DNA of 64,000 bases from Halocynthiibacter styelae. GTDB taxonomy: Bacteria; Pseudomonadota; Alphaproteobacteria; Rhodobacterales; Rhodobacteraceae. This document shows, piece by piece, positions 25,596 through 33,922 of this stretch. The stretch covers positions 186,001-250,000 of the forward strand of contig NZ_JADCKQ010000005.1 of the NCBI RefSeq assembly GCF_016123485.1. The letters run 5' to 3'. A program made the translations under genes and the position numbers. How positions within the stretch are numbered: position 1 is the stretch's first letter; every line of letters begins with the position of its first letter. The notes beneath the pieces were generated by a model. The model did not search any database and was not told where the DNA came from. It worked only from the letters and a program-made list of their open reading frames with translations.

Positions 25596-26603
25596 ATGGA
25601 CGGGCGGTTTCAGGATATGGCCGGGACAGAATGCGCTGCGGATGCGGCGCAGATGTCCTGCCACGTCGATATTCTGCTGACCGAGGGCTTTGTTCTGACA
25701 GAGCTCGCGTCGGTTGTTGATGTGCTGCGCATCGCCAACCGCGTGTCGGCCCACCCGCTGTTTCAATGGCACTACCGGTCCCGCCATGGCGGGCCGGTGG
25801 GCTGTCTGGCGGGCCTTGGGACCGATACGACGCCATTTCCTGAACGCCCCGACGCCGATTATGTTTTTATTCTGGGCAACTCCGATCCGGACTGCCCGGA
25901 ACTTTCTATGCGTTCTGTGATTTCCCGTTACAGTTACCGCAATATTAAGGTTCTTCTGCTGTCAGAAGCCGCCAGCCGTTATATCGCGGAAACCGGCGAA
26001 CAGCACAGCAACCACACGACCCACTGGGAAAACCGCGCCCTTTTGGATGAACGCGGCACGCCTGGCGAAGGATCCTACGCCCTGGCTGTGGATGACGGCA
26101 AACTCATGACCTGCGCGGGCATGGGATCGACCGTGGATGTGACCCTTTCCCTCTTGCGCAATCACATGTCCGCCGCCGCTGTTGCGACGGTATCTGACAT
26201 TATGCTGCATGAAAAAATCCGGGGCTTTTCAACCCTGCAACCCTTTGGTGGCAAAGCGCTTTCCATCACCGGCGACACAGACCTCGACCAATGTATTGAG
26301 CTGATGCAGAACAATATGGAAGAGCCCCTGCAAATCGGTGAACTTGTGTCTCTGATCGGAATTTCATCCCGTTCGCTTGAACGCAAATTCCGTCAGGTTC
26401 TGGATTCCACGCCAAACACCTACTACCGCGAATTGCGCCTGAACCGGGCCAATACGCTGCTGCTGAACACCTCTATGTCGGTGCGCGAAATCAGCCTAGC
26501 CTGTGGTTTCCCCAATGGGTTTTCCAGCCTGTTTCGCGGCCATTTTGGCGTGACGCCGCTGGCGCGCCGCAAAAGCCGGTTCAAAGTACAAATCAAGCTA
26601 TAA
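25596..26603 (+). CDS. GbdR-like AraC regulator with DJ-1/PfpI (GATase1) domain
   Basis: 335 residues. An N-terminal GATase1-like domain (HVDILLTEGFVLTELASVVD, YVFILGNSDPDCPE) precedes a C-terminal AraC double helix-turn-helix (ISSRSLERKFRQVLDSTPNT, ISLACGFPNGFSSLFRGHFG). In Pseudomonas the regulator of this architecture, GbdR, senses glycine betaine and dimethylglycine and activates dgc, gbc and sox genes. Its location between two dimethylglycine-dehydrogenase-type genes supports the same role here. The ATG at 25596 follows the previous stop by one base. Confidence 0.85.
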   Translation: MDGRFQDMAGTECAADAAQMSCHVDILLTEGFVLTELASVVDVLRIANRVSAHPLFQWHYRSRHGGPVGCLAGLGTDTTPFPERPDADYVFILGNSDPDCPELSMRSVISRYSYRNIKVLLLSEAASRYIAETGEQHSNHTTHWENRALLDERGTPGEGSYALAVDDGKLMTCAGMGSTVDVTLSLLRNHMSAAAVATVSDIMLHEKIRGFSTLQPFGGKALSITGDTDLDQCIELMQNNMEEPLQIGELVSLIGISSRSLERKFRQVLDSTPNTYYRELRLNRANTLLLNTSMSVREISLACGFPNGFSSLFRGHFGVTPLARRKSRFKVQIKL

Positions 26604-26643
26604 ATACCTGATTTCCGTCAGGTTCGGCGTAAATGAGGTATTT
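26602..26643 (+). promoter_or_regulatory. Inverted repeats between the GbdR-like gene and flavoprotein 2
   Basis: AAATACCT (26602-26609) is the complement of AGGTATTT (26636-26643), which runs into TTTTT. Inside, CCTGA-TTTCCG-TCAGG (26607-26622) can form a competing hairpin that uses part of the outer left arm. The element could be a terminator of the upstream operon, an activator site, or a switch between two folds. Confidence 0.4.
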
Positions 26644-26696
26644 TTAACCCGGATTTCATGCCAGATCTGGGACAAATGAATCTTAAGGAGATCGCC

Positions 26697-29147
26697 ATGA
26701 GCACCCTTCCTAAAAAAGCCCGTGTCGTCATCGTCGGTGGCGGTGTCATTGGCTGTTCCGTTGCCTATCACCTGACCAAACAGGGTTGGGAAGATGTGGT
26801 TCTGCTGGAACGCAAACAGCTGACATCCGGCACCACCTGGCACGCCGCCGGTCTGATCGCGCAGCTGCGTGCGACCGCGAATATGACCAAGCTGGCGAAA
26901 TACAGCCAGGAACTCTACGGCGCGCTGGAAGAGGAAACCGGTGTTGCGACGGGTTTCAAACGCTGTGGTTCCATCACGGTGGCCCTGACCGAGGAACGCA
27001 AAGAAGAAATTTACCGTCAGGCCGCGATGGCGCGGGCCTTTGGTGTTGAGGTTGAAGAAATCTCGAATGAGCGCGTCGCGGAAATGTACCCGCATTTGAA
27101 TATCGAAGACGTTAAAGGTGCGGTCTATCTGCCGAAAGACGGTCAGGGTGATCCGGCCAACATCGCATTGGCGCTGGCCAAAGGCGCGCGCCAACGTGGC
27201 GGCCTTGTGAAAGAGCGTATCAAAGTCACCGGCATGACCAAAGACGGTCGCAAAGTCACCGGCGTTGACTGGGTGTCTGACGATGGGTCTGAAAGCGGCC
27301 ACATTGAATGTGATATGGTTGTGAACTGCGCCGGTATGTGGGGCCATGAGGTTGGCAAAATGTCCGGCACCAACGTGCCGCTGCATGCCTGTGAACATTT
27401 CTATATTGTGACCGAAGCCATTGACGGGCTTACACAATTGCCGGTTCTGCGTGTGCCGGATGAATGCGCTTACTATAAGGAAGACGCGGGCAAAATGTTG
27501 CTGGGCGCTTTTGAACCAACGTCCAAACCATGGGCCATGGATGGTATCCCGGATACATTCGAATTCGATCAGCTGCCGGAAGATTTCGATCACTTTGAAC
27601 CGATCCTGGAAAACGCCTGTAACCGTATGCCGATGCTGGCTGAGGCTGGCATTCACACGTTCTTTAACGGTCCGGAAAGCTTTACCCCGGATGATGCTTA
27701 TCACCTGGGTCTGGCGCCAGAGATGGACAACGTCTGGGTTGCGGCTGGCTTTAATTCCATCGGCATTCAATCCGCTGGTGGCGCTGGCATGGCCTTGGCG
27801 CAATGGATGGAAGCGGGCGAAAAACCCTTTGATCTGGGCGACGTAGACATCAGCCGGATGCATCCGTTCCAGGGTAACAAACAGTATTTGTTTGAACGGT
27901 CCAAAGAAACCCTGGGCCTGCTGTATGCGGATCACTTCCCATACCGCCAGAAAGCCACCGCACGCGGCGTGCGTCGCACACCGTTCCATCATCACCTGCT
28001 GGAACAGGGCGCTGTGATGGGCGAACTGGGCGGCTGGGAACGGGCAAACTGGTTTGCGAATGAAGGTCAGGCGCGCGAATATCAGTATTCCTGGAAACGT
28101 CAGAACTGGTTTGAAAACTCTGCCGCCGAACATAAGGCCGTGCGTGAAAATGTTGGCATGTATGACATGTCATCCTTCGGTAAAATCCGTGTAGAAGGTC
28201 GCGATGCAGAAGCCTTCCTGAATTATGTCTGCGGTGCGAATATGTCCGTTCCTACCGGAAAAATCGTTTATACGCAGTTCCTTAACTCGCGCGCAGGAAT
28301 CGAAGCCGACGTCACCGTGACCCGCCTGTCAGAGACGGTGTATCTGGTGGTGACACCTGCGATCACACGCCTGGCGGATCAAACCTGGATGCGCCGTCAC
28401 GTAGGTGATTTCAACGTGGTGGTCACTGATGTGACCGCTGGCGAAGCCGTTCTGGCGGTGATGGGTCCGAATGCCCGTGATCTGCTGGCGAAAGTATCAC
28501 CGAACGATTTCTCCAATGATACCAACCCCTTCGGTACGGCACAGGAGATTGAGTTGGGCATGGGGCTGGCGCGCGCGCACCGTGTGACTTACGTGGGTGA
28601 ACTTGGCTGGGAGCTGTATGTGCCTGCTGAGATGGCCGGTCACGCCTTTGAAACCCTGCACGAAGCGGGTCAGGATATGGGGCTGAAACTGTGCGGCATG
28701 CATATGATGGACAGCTGCCGGATTGAAAAAGGCTTCCGCCACTTTGGCCATGACATCACCTGTGAAGACAACGTGATTGACGCGGGTCTTGGTTTCGCCG
28801 TGAAGGCCGACAAACCTGATTTCATTGGTAAATCTGCCGTGATGGAGCGCAAAGAAACCGGGCCGAAAATGCGTATGGTTCAGTTCAGACTGTCTGATCC
28901 CGAACTGCTGCTGTACCATAATGAACCGATCATTCGTGATGGCGAAATTGTGGGTTACATCAGTTCTGGCAACTACGGCCACACTCTGGGCGCGGCGATT
29001 GGCATGGGCTATGTGCCGTGCGAAGGCGAGAAACCAGCCGATGTTCTGGCGTCGACTTACGAGATCGACGTTATGGGCACACGGGTAAAAGCGGAAGCAT
29101 CGCTGAAGCCAATGTACGACCCGAAATCAGAACGCGTGAAGGTCTGA
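26697..29147 (+). CDS. Dimethylglycine/sarcosine dehydrogenase-type flavoprotein 2 (FAD + GcvT domains)
   Basis: 816 residues from the ATG at 26697, chosen for the perfect AAGGAG nine bases upstream. FAD motif VVIVGGGVIG, then TTWHAAGLIAQL with His49 for covalent FAD, followed by the canonical wording of dimethylglycine dehydrogenases. The GcvT half includes TYVGELGWELYVPAEMAG-type wording, CRIEKGFRHFGHDI and ISSGNYGHTLGAAIGMGYV. It has exactly the same length as flavoprotein 1 and is clearly its paralogue, so the pair arose by duplication, but their post-His49 segments differ. It is separated from the upstream operon by 93 bases with inverted repeats. Confidence 0.88.
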   Translation: MSTLPKKARVVIVGGGVIGCSVAYHLTKQGWEDVVLLERKQLTSGTTWHAAGLIAQLRATANMTKLAKYSQELYGALEEETGVATGFKRCGSITVALTEERKEEIYRQAAMARAFGVEVEEISNERVAEMYPHLNIEDVKGAVYLPKDGQGDPANIALALAKGARQRGGLVKERIKVTGMTKDGRKVTGVDWVSDDGSESGHIECDMVVNCAGMWGHEVGKMSGTNVPLHACEHFYIVTEAIDGLTQLPVLRVPDECAYYKEDAGKMLLGAFEPTSKPWAMDGIPDTFEFDQLPEDFDHFEPILENACNRMPMLAEAGIHTFFNGPESFTPDDAYHLGLAPEMDNVWVAAGFNSIGIQSAGGAGMALAQWMEAGEKPFDLGDVDISRMHPFQGNKQYLFERSKETLGLLYADHFPYRQKATARGVRRTPFHHHLLEQGAVMGELGGWERANWFANEGQAREYQYSWKRQNWFENSAAEHKAVRENVGMYDMSSFGKIRVEGRDAEAFLNYVCGANMSVPTGKIVYTQFLNSRAGIEADVTVTRLSETVYLVVTPAITRLADQTWMRRHVGDFNVVVTDVTAGEAVLAVMGPNARDLLAKVSPNDFSNDTNPFGTAQEIELGMGLARAHRVTYVGELGWELYVPAEMAGHAFETLHEAGQDMGLKLCGMHMMDSCRIEKGFRHFGHDITCEDNVIDAGLGFAVKADKPDFIGKSAVMERKETGPKMRMVQFRLSDPELLLYHNEPIIRDGEIVGYISSGNYGHTLGAAIGMGYVPCEGEKPADVLASTYEIDVMGTRVKAEASLKPMYDPKSERVKV

Positions 29148-29176
29148 TTTTAACCGGTCTTAACGACAGATGAATA

Positions 29177-29217
29177 ACGAAAGCGGGGAGAGGCGACTCA
29201 CCCCGTTTTTTCTTCGT
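29177..29217 (+). terminator. Terminator after flavoprotein 2
   Basis: CGGGG-N12-CCCCG (29184-29205) is followed by TTTTTTC; outer AACGAA/TTCGTT (29177 and 29212 regions) can extend the stem. It lies about 30 bases after the stop codon. Confidence 0.75.
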
Positions 29218-29256
29218 TAACAAGGGAAATCCGGCGATTTAGGCGATACACAAACC

Positions 29257-29286
29257 ATACACACATGATGCACATCTTATGCATAT
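29257..29286 (-). repeat. TGCAT 11-base-phased array, copy A
   Basis: Read on the minus strand: ATATGCATAAGATGTGCAT (plus 29268-29286), with TGCAT, TGCAT and a degenerate TGTAT at exact 11-base steps. The 19-base core is identical in copies B (43302) and C (62634). It lies in the 275-base gap before rarD, about 137 bases from the start codon, opposite in orientation to the gene. Confidence 0.6.
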
Positions 29287-29422
29287 AGAATGTGGATTTT
29301 CCCGAATGAACGCTGCGCACGGGGCAAAAGGTTAACATCACCATCTGTGATCCCCTGGCGCACGAAACGCATCTTTCCTTCGCGACAGGACCTGCCATAA
29401 AGGCGGTCTGGAGGATTGCGCG

Positions 29423-30319
29423 ATGACAGATCAGGTGATTGAAGATAAGGACACGCCAAAGGGGCTGGCCCTTGCGGTGACGGTCTATCTGCTGTGGGGG
29501 TTCCTGCCGCTTTACATGAAACTATTGTCTCATATTCCTGCCGCCGAGGTTGTTGCGCATCGCGTCATCTGGTCTGTTCCGATTGCCGGGCTTGTGCTGA
29601 TTGTGATGCGCCGCACAGGCGATCTGTCTGAGGCCCTGCGCAACCCGAAAACCCTGATGGTGGCCATGATCCCCGCAGCGCTTGTATCGCTGAACTGGGG
29701 GATTTACGTCTGGGCGATTACGTCGGGCAACGCATTGGACGCGGCGTTGGGATATTACATGAACCCGCTTTTCAGCATCTTGTTGGGGGCAATCATTCTG
29801 CGCGAAAAGCTGTCGCCCTGGCAGAAAGTTGCGGTGGTCATTGCCGGCCTTGCGGTTGCGGTCCTGCTGACCAACGCCAGTGCCGTGCCCTGGGCCGCTT
29901 TTGGCATGATGCTGACCTGGGGGTTCTATGCGTTTTTCAAGAAATCTCTGCCCATTGGTCCAAACCAGGGCTTCCTGCTTGAGGTGCTTTTGCTGACGCC
30001 CCCCGCCATTCTGTACCTGATCTGGGTGCATGCCAGCGGCGGTGGATTTTTCCTCACATCCATGGACAACACCTTGTTACTGCTGGGTTGTGGCGTGGTC
30101 ACCGCAGTGCCGTTGCTGATCTATGCCAACAGCGCAAAATTGCTGCGCCTGTCGACAATCGGGATTTTGCAGTATATCGCACCGACGATGATATTCCTGT
30201 CCGCAATCTTCCTGTTCGGTGAAGAGGTGGACGCCGCCCGGCGCATGGCCTTCCCTCTGATCTGGCTGGCGCTGGTGATTTATTCCGTGCCGCTGATCCG
30301 GCAGATGAGAGCAAAATGA
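29423..30319 (+). CDS. rarD: EamA-family transporter RarD
   Basis: 298 residues with about ten membrane helices. The RarD signature is clear: GLALAVTVYLLWGFLPLYMK, AAEVVAHRVIWSVPIAG, SLNWGIYVWAITSGNALDAA, and LGYYMNPLFSILLGAIILRE. It is an inner-membrane drug/metabolite-type transporter whose natural substrate is unknown. GGAGG lies eight bases before the ATG. Its stop overlaps the next gene (ATGA). A phased TGCAT array lies upstream. Confidence 0.9.
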   Translation: MTDQVIEDKDTPKGLALAVTVYLLWGFLPLYMKLLSHIPAAEVVAHRVIWSVPIAGLVLIVMRRTGDLSEALRNPKTLMVAMIPAALVSLNWGIYVWAITSGNALDAALGYYMNPLFSILLGAIILREKLSPWQKVAVVIAGLAVAVLLTNASAVPWAAFGMMLTWGFYAFFKKSLPIGPNQGFLLEVLLLTPPAILYLIWVHASGGGFFLTSMDNTLLLLGCGVVTAVPLLIYANSAKLLRLSTIGILQYIAPTMIFLSAIFLFGEEVDAARRMAFPLIWLALVIYSVPLIRQMRAK

Positions 30320-30963
30320 GCGACGATTACAACCCGCCCCAGGACCCGCTGGTGGTCATTCATACTGACCACCACCTGCTGTTGGTCGACAAACCTGCCG
30401 GGCTTTTGTCTGTGCCGGGCAAAGGCGAACATCTGGCGGATTGTTTGCTGGCCCGCGTCCAGAAAGCCTTTCCCGAGGCGCTGCTTGTGCATCGACTGGA
30501 CCGCGACACATCTGGCGTCATGGTCTTTGCCCTGACCCAGCAAGCACAACGCCACCTGGGCCTGCAATTTGAGAAACGTCAGACAAAGAAAACCTATGTC
30601 GCGCAGGTGCACGGGCAATTGGAACCCAAAGACGGCACGGTGGATCTGCCCCTGATCGTCGACTGGCCCAATCGCCCGCGCCAGATGGTCTGCCATGACA
30701 CCGGCAAAGAGGCGATCACCGACTGGAAAGTTGTGCGTTACAGCGATGATCAGACCCGCGTGCGCCTGTTCCCGAAAACCGGGCGAAGCCACCAGTTGCG
30801 GGTGCATATGCTGGCCATGGGCCACCCGATTATGGGGGATCCGTTTTATGCGACCGGTGACGCCCTGGAAGCCCCGCGCCTGATGTTGCATGCCGAAACC
30901 CTGCAACTGCGCCACCCGGATGGCGGCAAGGGCATGCGCTTTACTGCGAAATGCCCGTTTTAG
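30316..30963 (+). CDS. RluA-family RNA pseudouridine synthase
   Basis: 215 residues. The catalytic motif HRLDRDTSGVMVFAL contains the conserved Asp62, preceded by LLLVDKPAGLLSVPGKG. PKTGRSHQLRVHMLAMGHPI and GDPFYA follow, in RluA/RluC order. There is no S4 domain, and the length fits the short RluA subtype that modifies 23S rRNA 746 and tRNA position 32. The exact target cannot be told from sequence. It is translationally coupled to rarD by a four-base overlap. Confidence 0.88.
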   Translation: MSDDYNPPQDPLVVIHTDHHLLLVDKPAGLLSVPGKGEHLADCLLARVQKAFPEALLVHRLDRDTSGVMVFALTQQAQRHLGLQFEKRQTKKTYVAQVHGQLEPKDGTVDLPLIVDWPNRPRQMVCHDTGKEAITDWKVVRYSDDQTRVRLFPKTGRSHQLRVHMLAMGHPIMGDPFYATGDALEAPRLMLHAETLQLRHPDGGKGMRFTAKCPF

Positions 30964-31046
30964 GCTGACGACACACGCTGACCATGGGTAAAGCTTGAAT
31001 ATACGCCCCGATCCCCGCATGTTTGTGCAAGGATTGAGAGGGCAAA

Positions 31047-32168
31047 ATGTATAAAGCGGTTATCTCTGGCAGTGGTGTCTTCACCCCGGAAAATGTCATT
31101 ACAAATGCGGAACTTGTGACCGCGTTTAACGCTTATGCGGACAAGTGGAACGCAGAACACGCGGATGCGATTGAGGCCGGCAATGTTGAGGCCATGGGTC
31201 ATTCCAGCGAAGACTTCATCGTTGCAGCGTCAGGCATTCATCAGCGCTATGTCATGGATAAAACCGGCGTTCTGGATCCCGATGTGATGCACCCGCTGCT
31301 GCGCCAGCGCGACGATGATGAACCGGGGATCATGGCGGAAATGGCAGTGGACGCCTGCGGAAAAGCTCTGGCCCAGGCCGGGAAATCAGCCGAAGACGTG
31401 GATGCGGTGATTGTCGCAGCTTCCAACATGGAACGCGCCTATCCCGCGATCGCAATTGAGGTGCAGACGCTGCTGGGCATCCAGGGGTTTGGCTTTGACA
31501 TGAATGTCGCCTGTTCCTCTGCCACCTTCGGTATTCAGGCCGCCGCCGATATGGTGCGCGCTGGTTCTGCCCGCGCGATCCTGGTGGTGAACCCTGAAAT
31601 CTGTTCCGGGCATCTGGAATGGTGCGACCGCGATTGTCACTTTATCTTTGGCGATGTGGCGACCGCCGTTCTGGTGGAACGCGATGATCTGGCGCGGGAT
31701 GGATCATTTGAGATTGTGTCCACCCGCTGCGCCACGGAATTTTCTAACAACATCCGCAATAACAATGGCTTTCTGCGCCGCTCCCGCCCTGATGGCGTCA
31801 AAGACCGCCGCGATATGCAGTTCGTGCAAAACGGGAGGAAAGTGTTTAAGGAAGTGCTGCCCATGGTGTCAAAGCACATCCTGGGGCATCTGGGGGATGA
31901 AGGCATTGCCACGGATGATCTGAAGCGGCTTTGGCTACATCAGGCGAATAAATCCATGAATGATTTCATCGGGAAGAAAGTGCTGGGGCGTGTGCCTGAG
32001 GACGGCGAGCAACCCAATATTCTGCAGGATTACGCGAATACAAGTTCCGCAGGCTCTATCATTGCCTTCAGCAAATATTCTGAGGATCTGAAGGCCGGCG
32101 ATACCGGCGTGATCTGCTCTTTTGGGGCAGGATATTCGGTGGGGTCCGTGGTTATCCGGCGCAATTGA
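31047..32168 (+). CDS. KAS III-family beta-ketoacyl-ACP synthase of the octanoyl-CoA-using type
   Basis: 373 residues, about 50 longer than FabH, owing to insertions near residues 30-55 and 72-90 (ADKWNAEHADAIEAGNVEAM; LDPDVMHPLLRQRDDDE). The triad is Cys156 (MNVACSSATFGIQ), His298 (LWLHQANKSMN) and Asn331 (YANTSSAGS). The wording is very close to Pseudomonas aeruginosa PA3286, which condenses octanoyl-CoA with malonyl-ACP and so shunts beta-oxidation products into fatty-acid synthesis. I assign that role by recall of the family. It stands alone, with a strong terminator after it. Confidence 0.85.
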   Translation: MYKAVISGSGVFTPENVITNAELVTAFNAYADKWNAEHADAIEAGNVEAMGHSSEDFIVAASGIHQRYVMDKTGVLDPDVMHPLLRQRDDDEPGIMAEMAVDACGKALAQAGKSAEDVDAVIVAASNMERAYPAIAIEVQTLLGIQGFGFDMNVACSSATFGIQAAADMVRAGSARAILVVNPEICSGHLEWCDRDCHFIFGDVATAVLVERDDLARDGSFEIVSTRCATEFSNNIRNNNGFLRRSRPDGVKDRRDMQFVQNGRKVFKEVLPMVSKHILGHLGDEGIATDDLKRLWLHQANKSMNDFIGKKVLGRVPEDGEQPNILQDYANTSSAGSIIAFSKYSEDLKAGDTGVICSFGAGYSVGSVVIRRN

Positions 32169-32200
32169 TCTGGTCATCTTTCCTGAAGTACTCAAAAGAA

Positions 32201-32229
32201 AACGCCCGCAAAGATCGCGGGCGTTTTTG
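32201..32229. terminator. Bidirectional terminator between KAS III and aldehyde dehydrogenase genes
   Basis: AACGCCCGC (32201-32209) pairs with GCGGGCGTT (32217-32225) around a seven-base loop. T-rich sequence follows on the plus strand and A-rich sequence precedes it, so it can act on both convergent genes. Confidence 0.85.
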
Positions 32230-32250
32230 TTTCAGGCGATGTGTGCGTGC

Positions 32251-32285
32251 GAAAACTAGAAAACTAGAAAACTAGAAAACTAGAA
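32251..32285. repeat. Short tandem repeat GAAAACTA x 4.4
   Basis: The 8-base unit GAAAACTA is repeated four times without a mismatch, plus GAA. It lies between the bidirectional terminator and the 3' end of the aldehyde dehydrogenase gene. A perfect microsatellite of this kind is likely to vary in copy number by slippage. No function is evident. Confidence 0.9.
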
Positions 32286-32316
32286 TTTCTCTTCGCTTCA
32301 TCATCAACCCGTTTTC

Positions 32317-33753
32317 TTACTCTTCCCAGCCGGAAATGGACTTGGTTTCGAGGAAATCTTCGATCCCCCAGTGGCCACCTTCCCGGCCAATCCCGGATTG
32401 TTTATAGCCACCAAATGGCGCACCCTGGGCACGACCCTGGCCGTTGATCTCCACCATGCCGGACCGCATCGCACGGGCCACACGACGGGCGCGATCCTTG
32501 TCCTGGGTCTGCACATAGTTGGTCAGACCGTAAACAGTATCATTGGCGATTTCGATGGCTTCTTCTTCACCGTCAAAGGGAATCATTGCCATAACCGGGC
32601 CAAAGATTTCTTCGCGCGCGATGATCATATCGTTATTCACATCAGCAAATACAGTCGGGCGCACAAAGTAACCCCGGTTCAGACCTTCCGGGCGACCAGT
32701 ACCACCGGCAACCAGACGCGCACCTTCATCAATACCCTGCTGAATCAGATCCTGGATCTTGTTGAACTGCACTTCAGACACAACCGGTCCGATGTGGCGG
32801 CCTTCTTCAGACGCCAGACCAACGGTCACTTTATTCGCAGTTTCTGTCGCGATCTCAACAGCCTGATCATAGTAAGACCGCTCCACCAGCATGCGCGATG
32901 GCGCGTTACAGCTTTGACCGGTGTTGTTCATCATATGCAGAACACCACGTTTCACGGCTTTTTCATCCGCATCGGCAAAGATTACATTTGCGCCTTTGCC
33001 ACCCAGTTCAAGGGCAACGCGTTTGATGGTATCGGCAGATGCTTTGGTGATCGCAGTGCCCGCGCGTGTAGACCCGGTGAAGGACACCATATCCACATCA
33101 GGATGCACAGACAGCTGGGACCCAACGCCCATACCATCGCCGTTTACCATGTTGTACACACCGGCAGGCAGGCCAACCGCATCCATGATCTCTGTGAAAA
33201 CGATCGAAGACAGTGGCGCTACCTCGGATGGTTTCAGAACCATGGTGCAGCCTGCCGCCAATGCGCCGGCAACCTTCAACATCACCTGGTTCATTGGCCA
33301 GTTCCAGGGCGTGATCAGGGCACAAACACCAATCGCCTCGCGCAGGATACGGTCACTCGGCGCATCCGGGCGCAGCATGCTCTCAAATTCAAAGCTCTCA
33401 AAGGCATCAATGAAACCTTCCAGATGCCAGGACCCGGCACCTGTCTGGGAATTGCGCGCAAGATTAATAGGCGCACCCATTTCCATAGAAATCGCCTGGG
33501 CCATGTCATCAGCGCGCTTGTTATATTCGTCCAGCAGGCGTTTCAGCACTGCCATACGTTCATCTTTGGACGTGGTGGACCAGGCCGGGAAGGCCGCTTT
33601 GGCCGCAGCAACGGCAGCATCCGTATCTGCCTGGTCGCCAAGGGAAATCACCGCACAGACTTCTTCTGTGGACGGGTCGATCACCTCGCAGTCATTGGCA
33701 GCAGCAGGTGCCACCCAGGCACCATCGATATAGAAATCACGTTTTTCGAGCAT
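32317..33753 (-). CDS. NAD(P)-dependent aldehyde dehydrogenase
   Basis: 478 residues from the ATG at 33753, which has GGAG upstream; an in-frame ATG ten codons earlier is less likely. Class signatures are ITPWNWPMNQ, VSFTGSTRAG, the general-base glutamate in LELGGKGANVIF, the catalytic cysteine in NNTGQSCNAPSRM, and EEIFGPVMAMIPF. It oxidises an aldehyde to the acid; the substrate is not evident. It is divergent from a peroxiredoxin gene, and both suit detoxification of reactive products. Confidence 0.88.
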   Translation of the reverse strand: MLEKRDFYIDGAWVAPAAANDCEVIDPSTEEVCAVISLGDQADTDAAVAAAKAAFPAWSTTSKDERMAVLKRLLDEYNKRADDMAQAISMEMGAPINLARNSQTGAGSWHLEGFIDAFESFEFESMLRPDAPSDRILREAIGVCALITPWNWPMNQVMLKVAGALAAGCTMVLKPSEVAPLSSIVFTEIMDAVGLPAGVYNMVNGDGMGVGSQLSVHPDVDMVSFTGSTRAGTAITKASADTIKRVALELGGKGANVIFADADEKAVKRGVLHMMNNTGQSCNAPSRMLVERSYYDQAVEIATETANKVTVGLASEEGRHIGPVVSEVQFNKIQDLIQQGIDEGARLVAGGTGRPEGLNRGYFVRPTVFADVNNDMIIAREEIFGPVMAMIPFDGEEEAIEIANDTVYGLTNYVQTQDKDRARRVARAMRSGMVEINGQGRAQGAPFGGYKQSGIGREGGHWGIEDFLETKSISGWEE

Positions 33754-33922
33754 GGGACAGACTCCATTGAAGATTTGCGTCACCCTTGCATTTGATCAAA
33801 TTCATAGCAAGCCGGAACGCGACATTAATGCGCGCGATTTTGCACAGTGGAAACCAGAGATGCGCGTACCTATAGTAATAGAGAGGCCGGCAAAAACCGG
33901 TATAACCAAGAAGGAGTACCCC

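Noticed and set aside
26598-28133. A 511-codon open frame antisense to the second flavoprotein gene
   Set aside because: Same reasoning; the sense strand has FAD and GcvT motifs throughout.
33790-33801. ATTTGATCAAAT palindrome between aldehyde dehydrogenase and peroxiredoxin genes as an FNR site
   Set aside because: FNR sites need four bases between TTGAT and ATCAA; here the half-sites overlap. It may be a simple chance palindrome.
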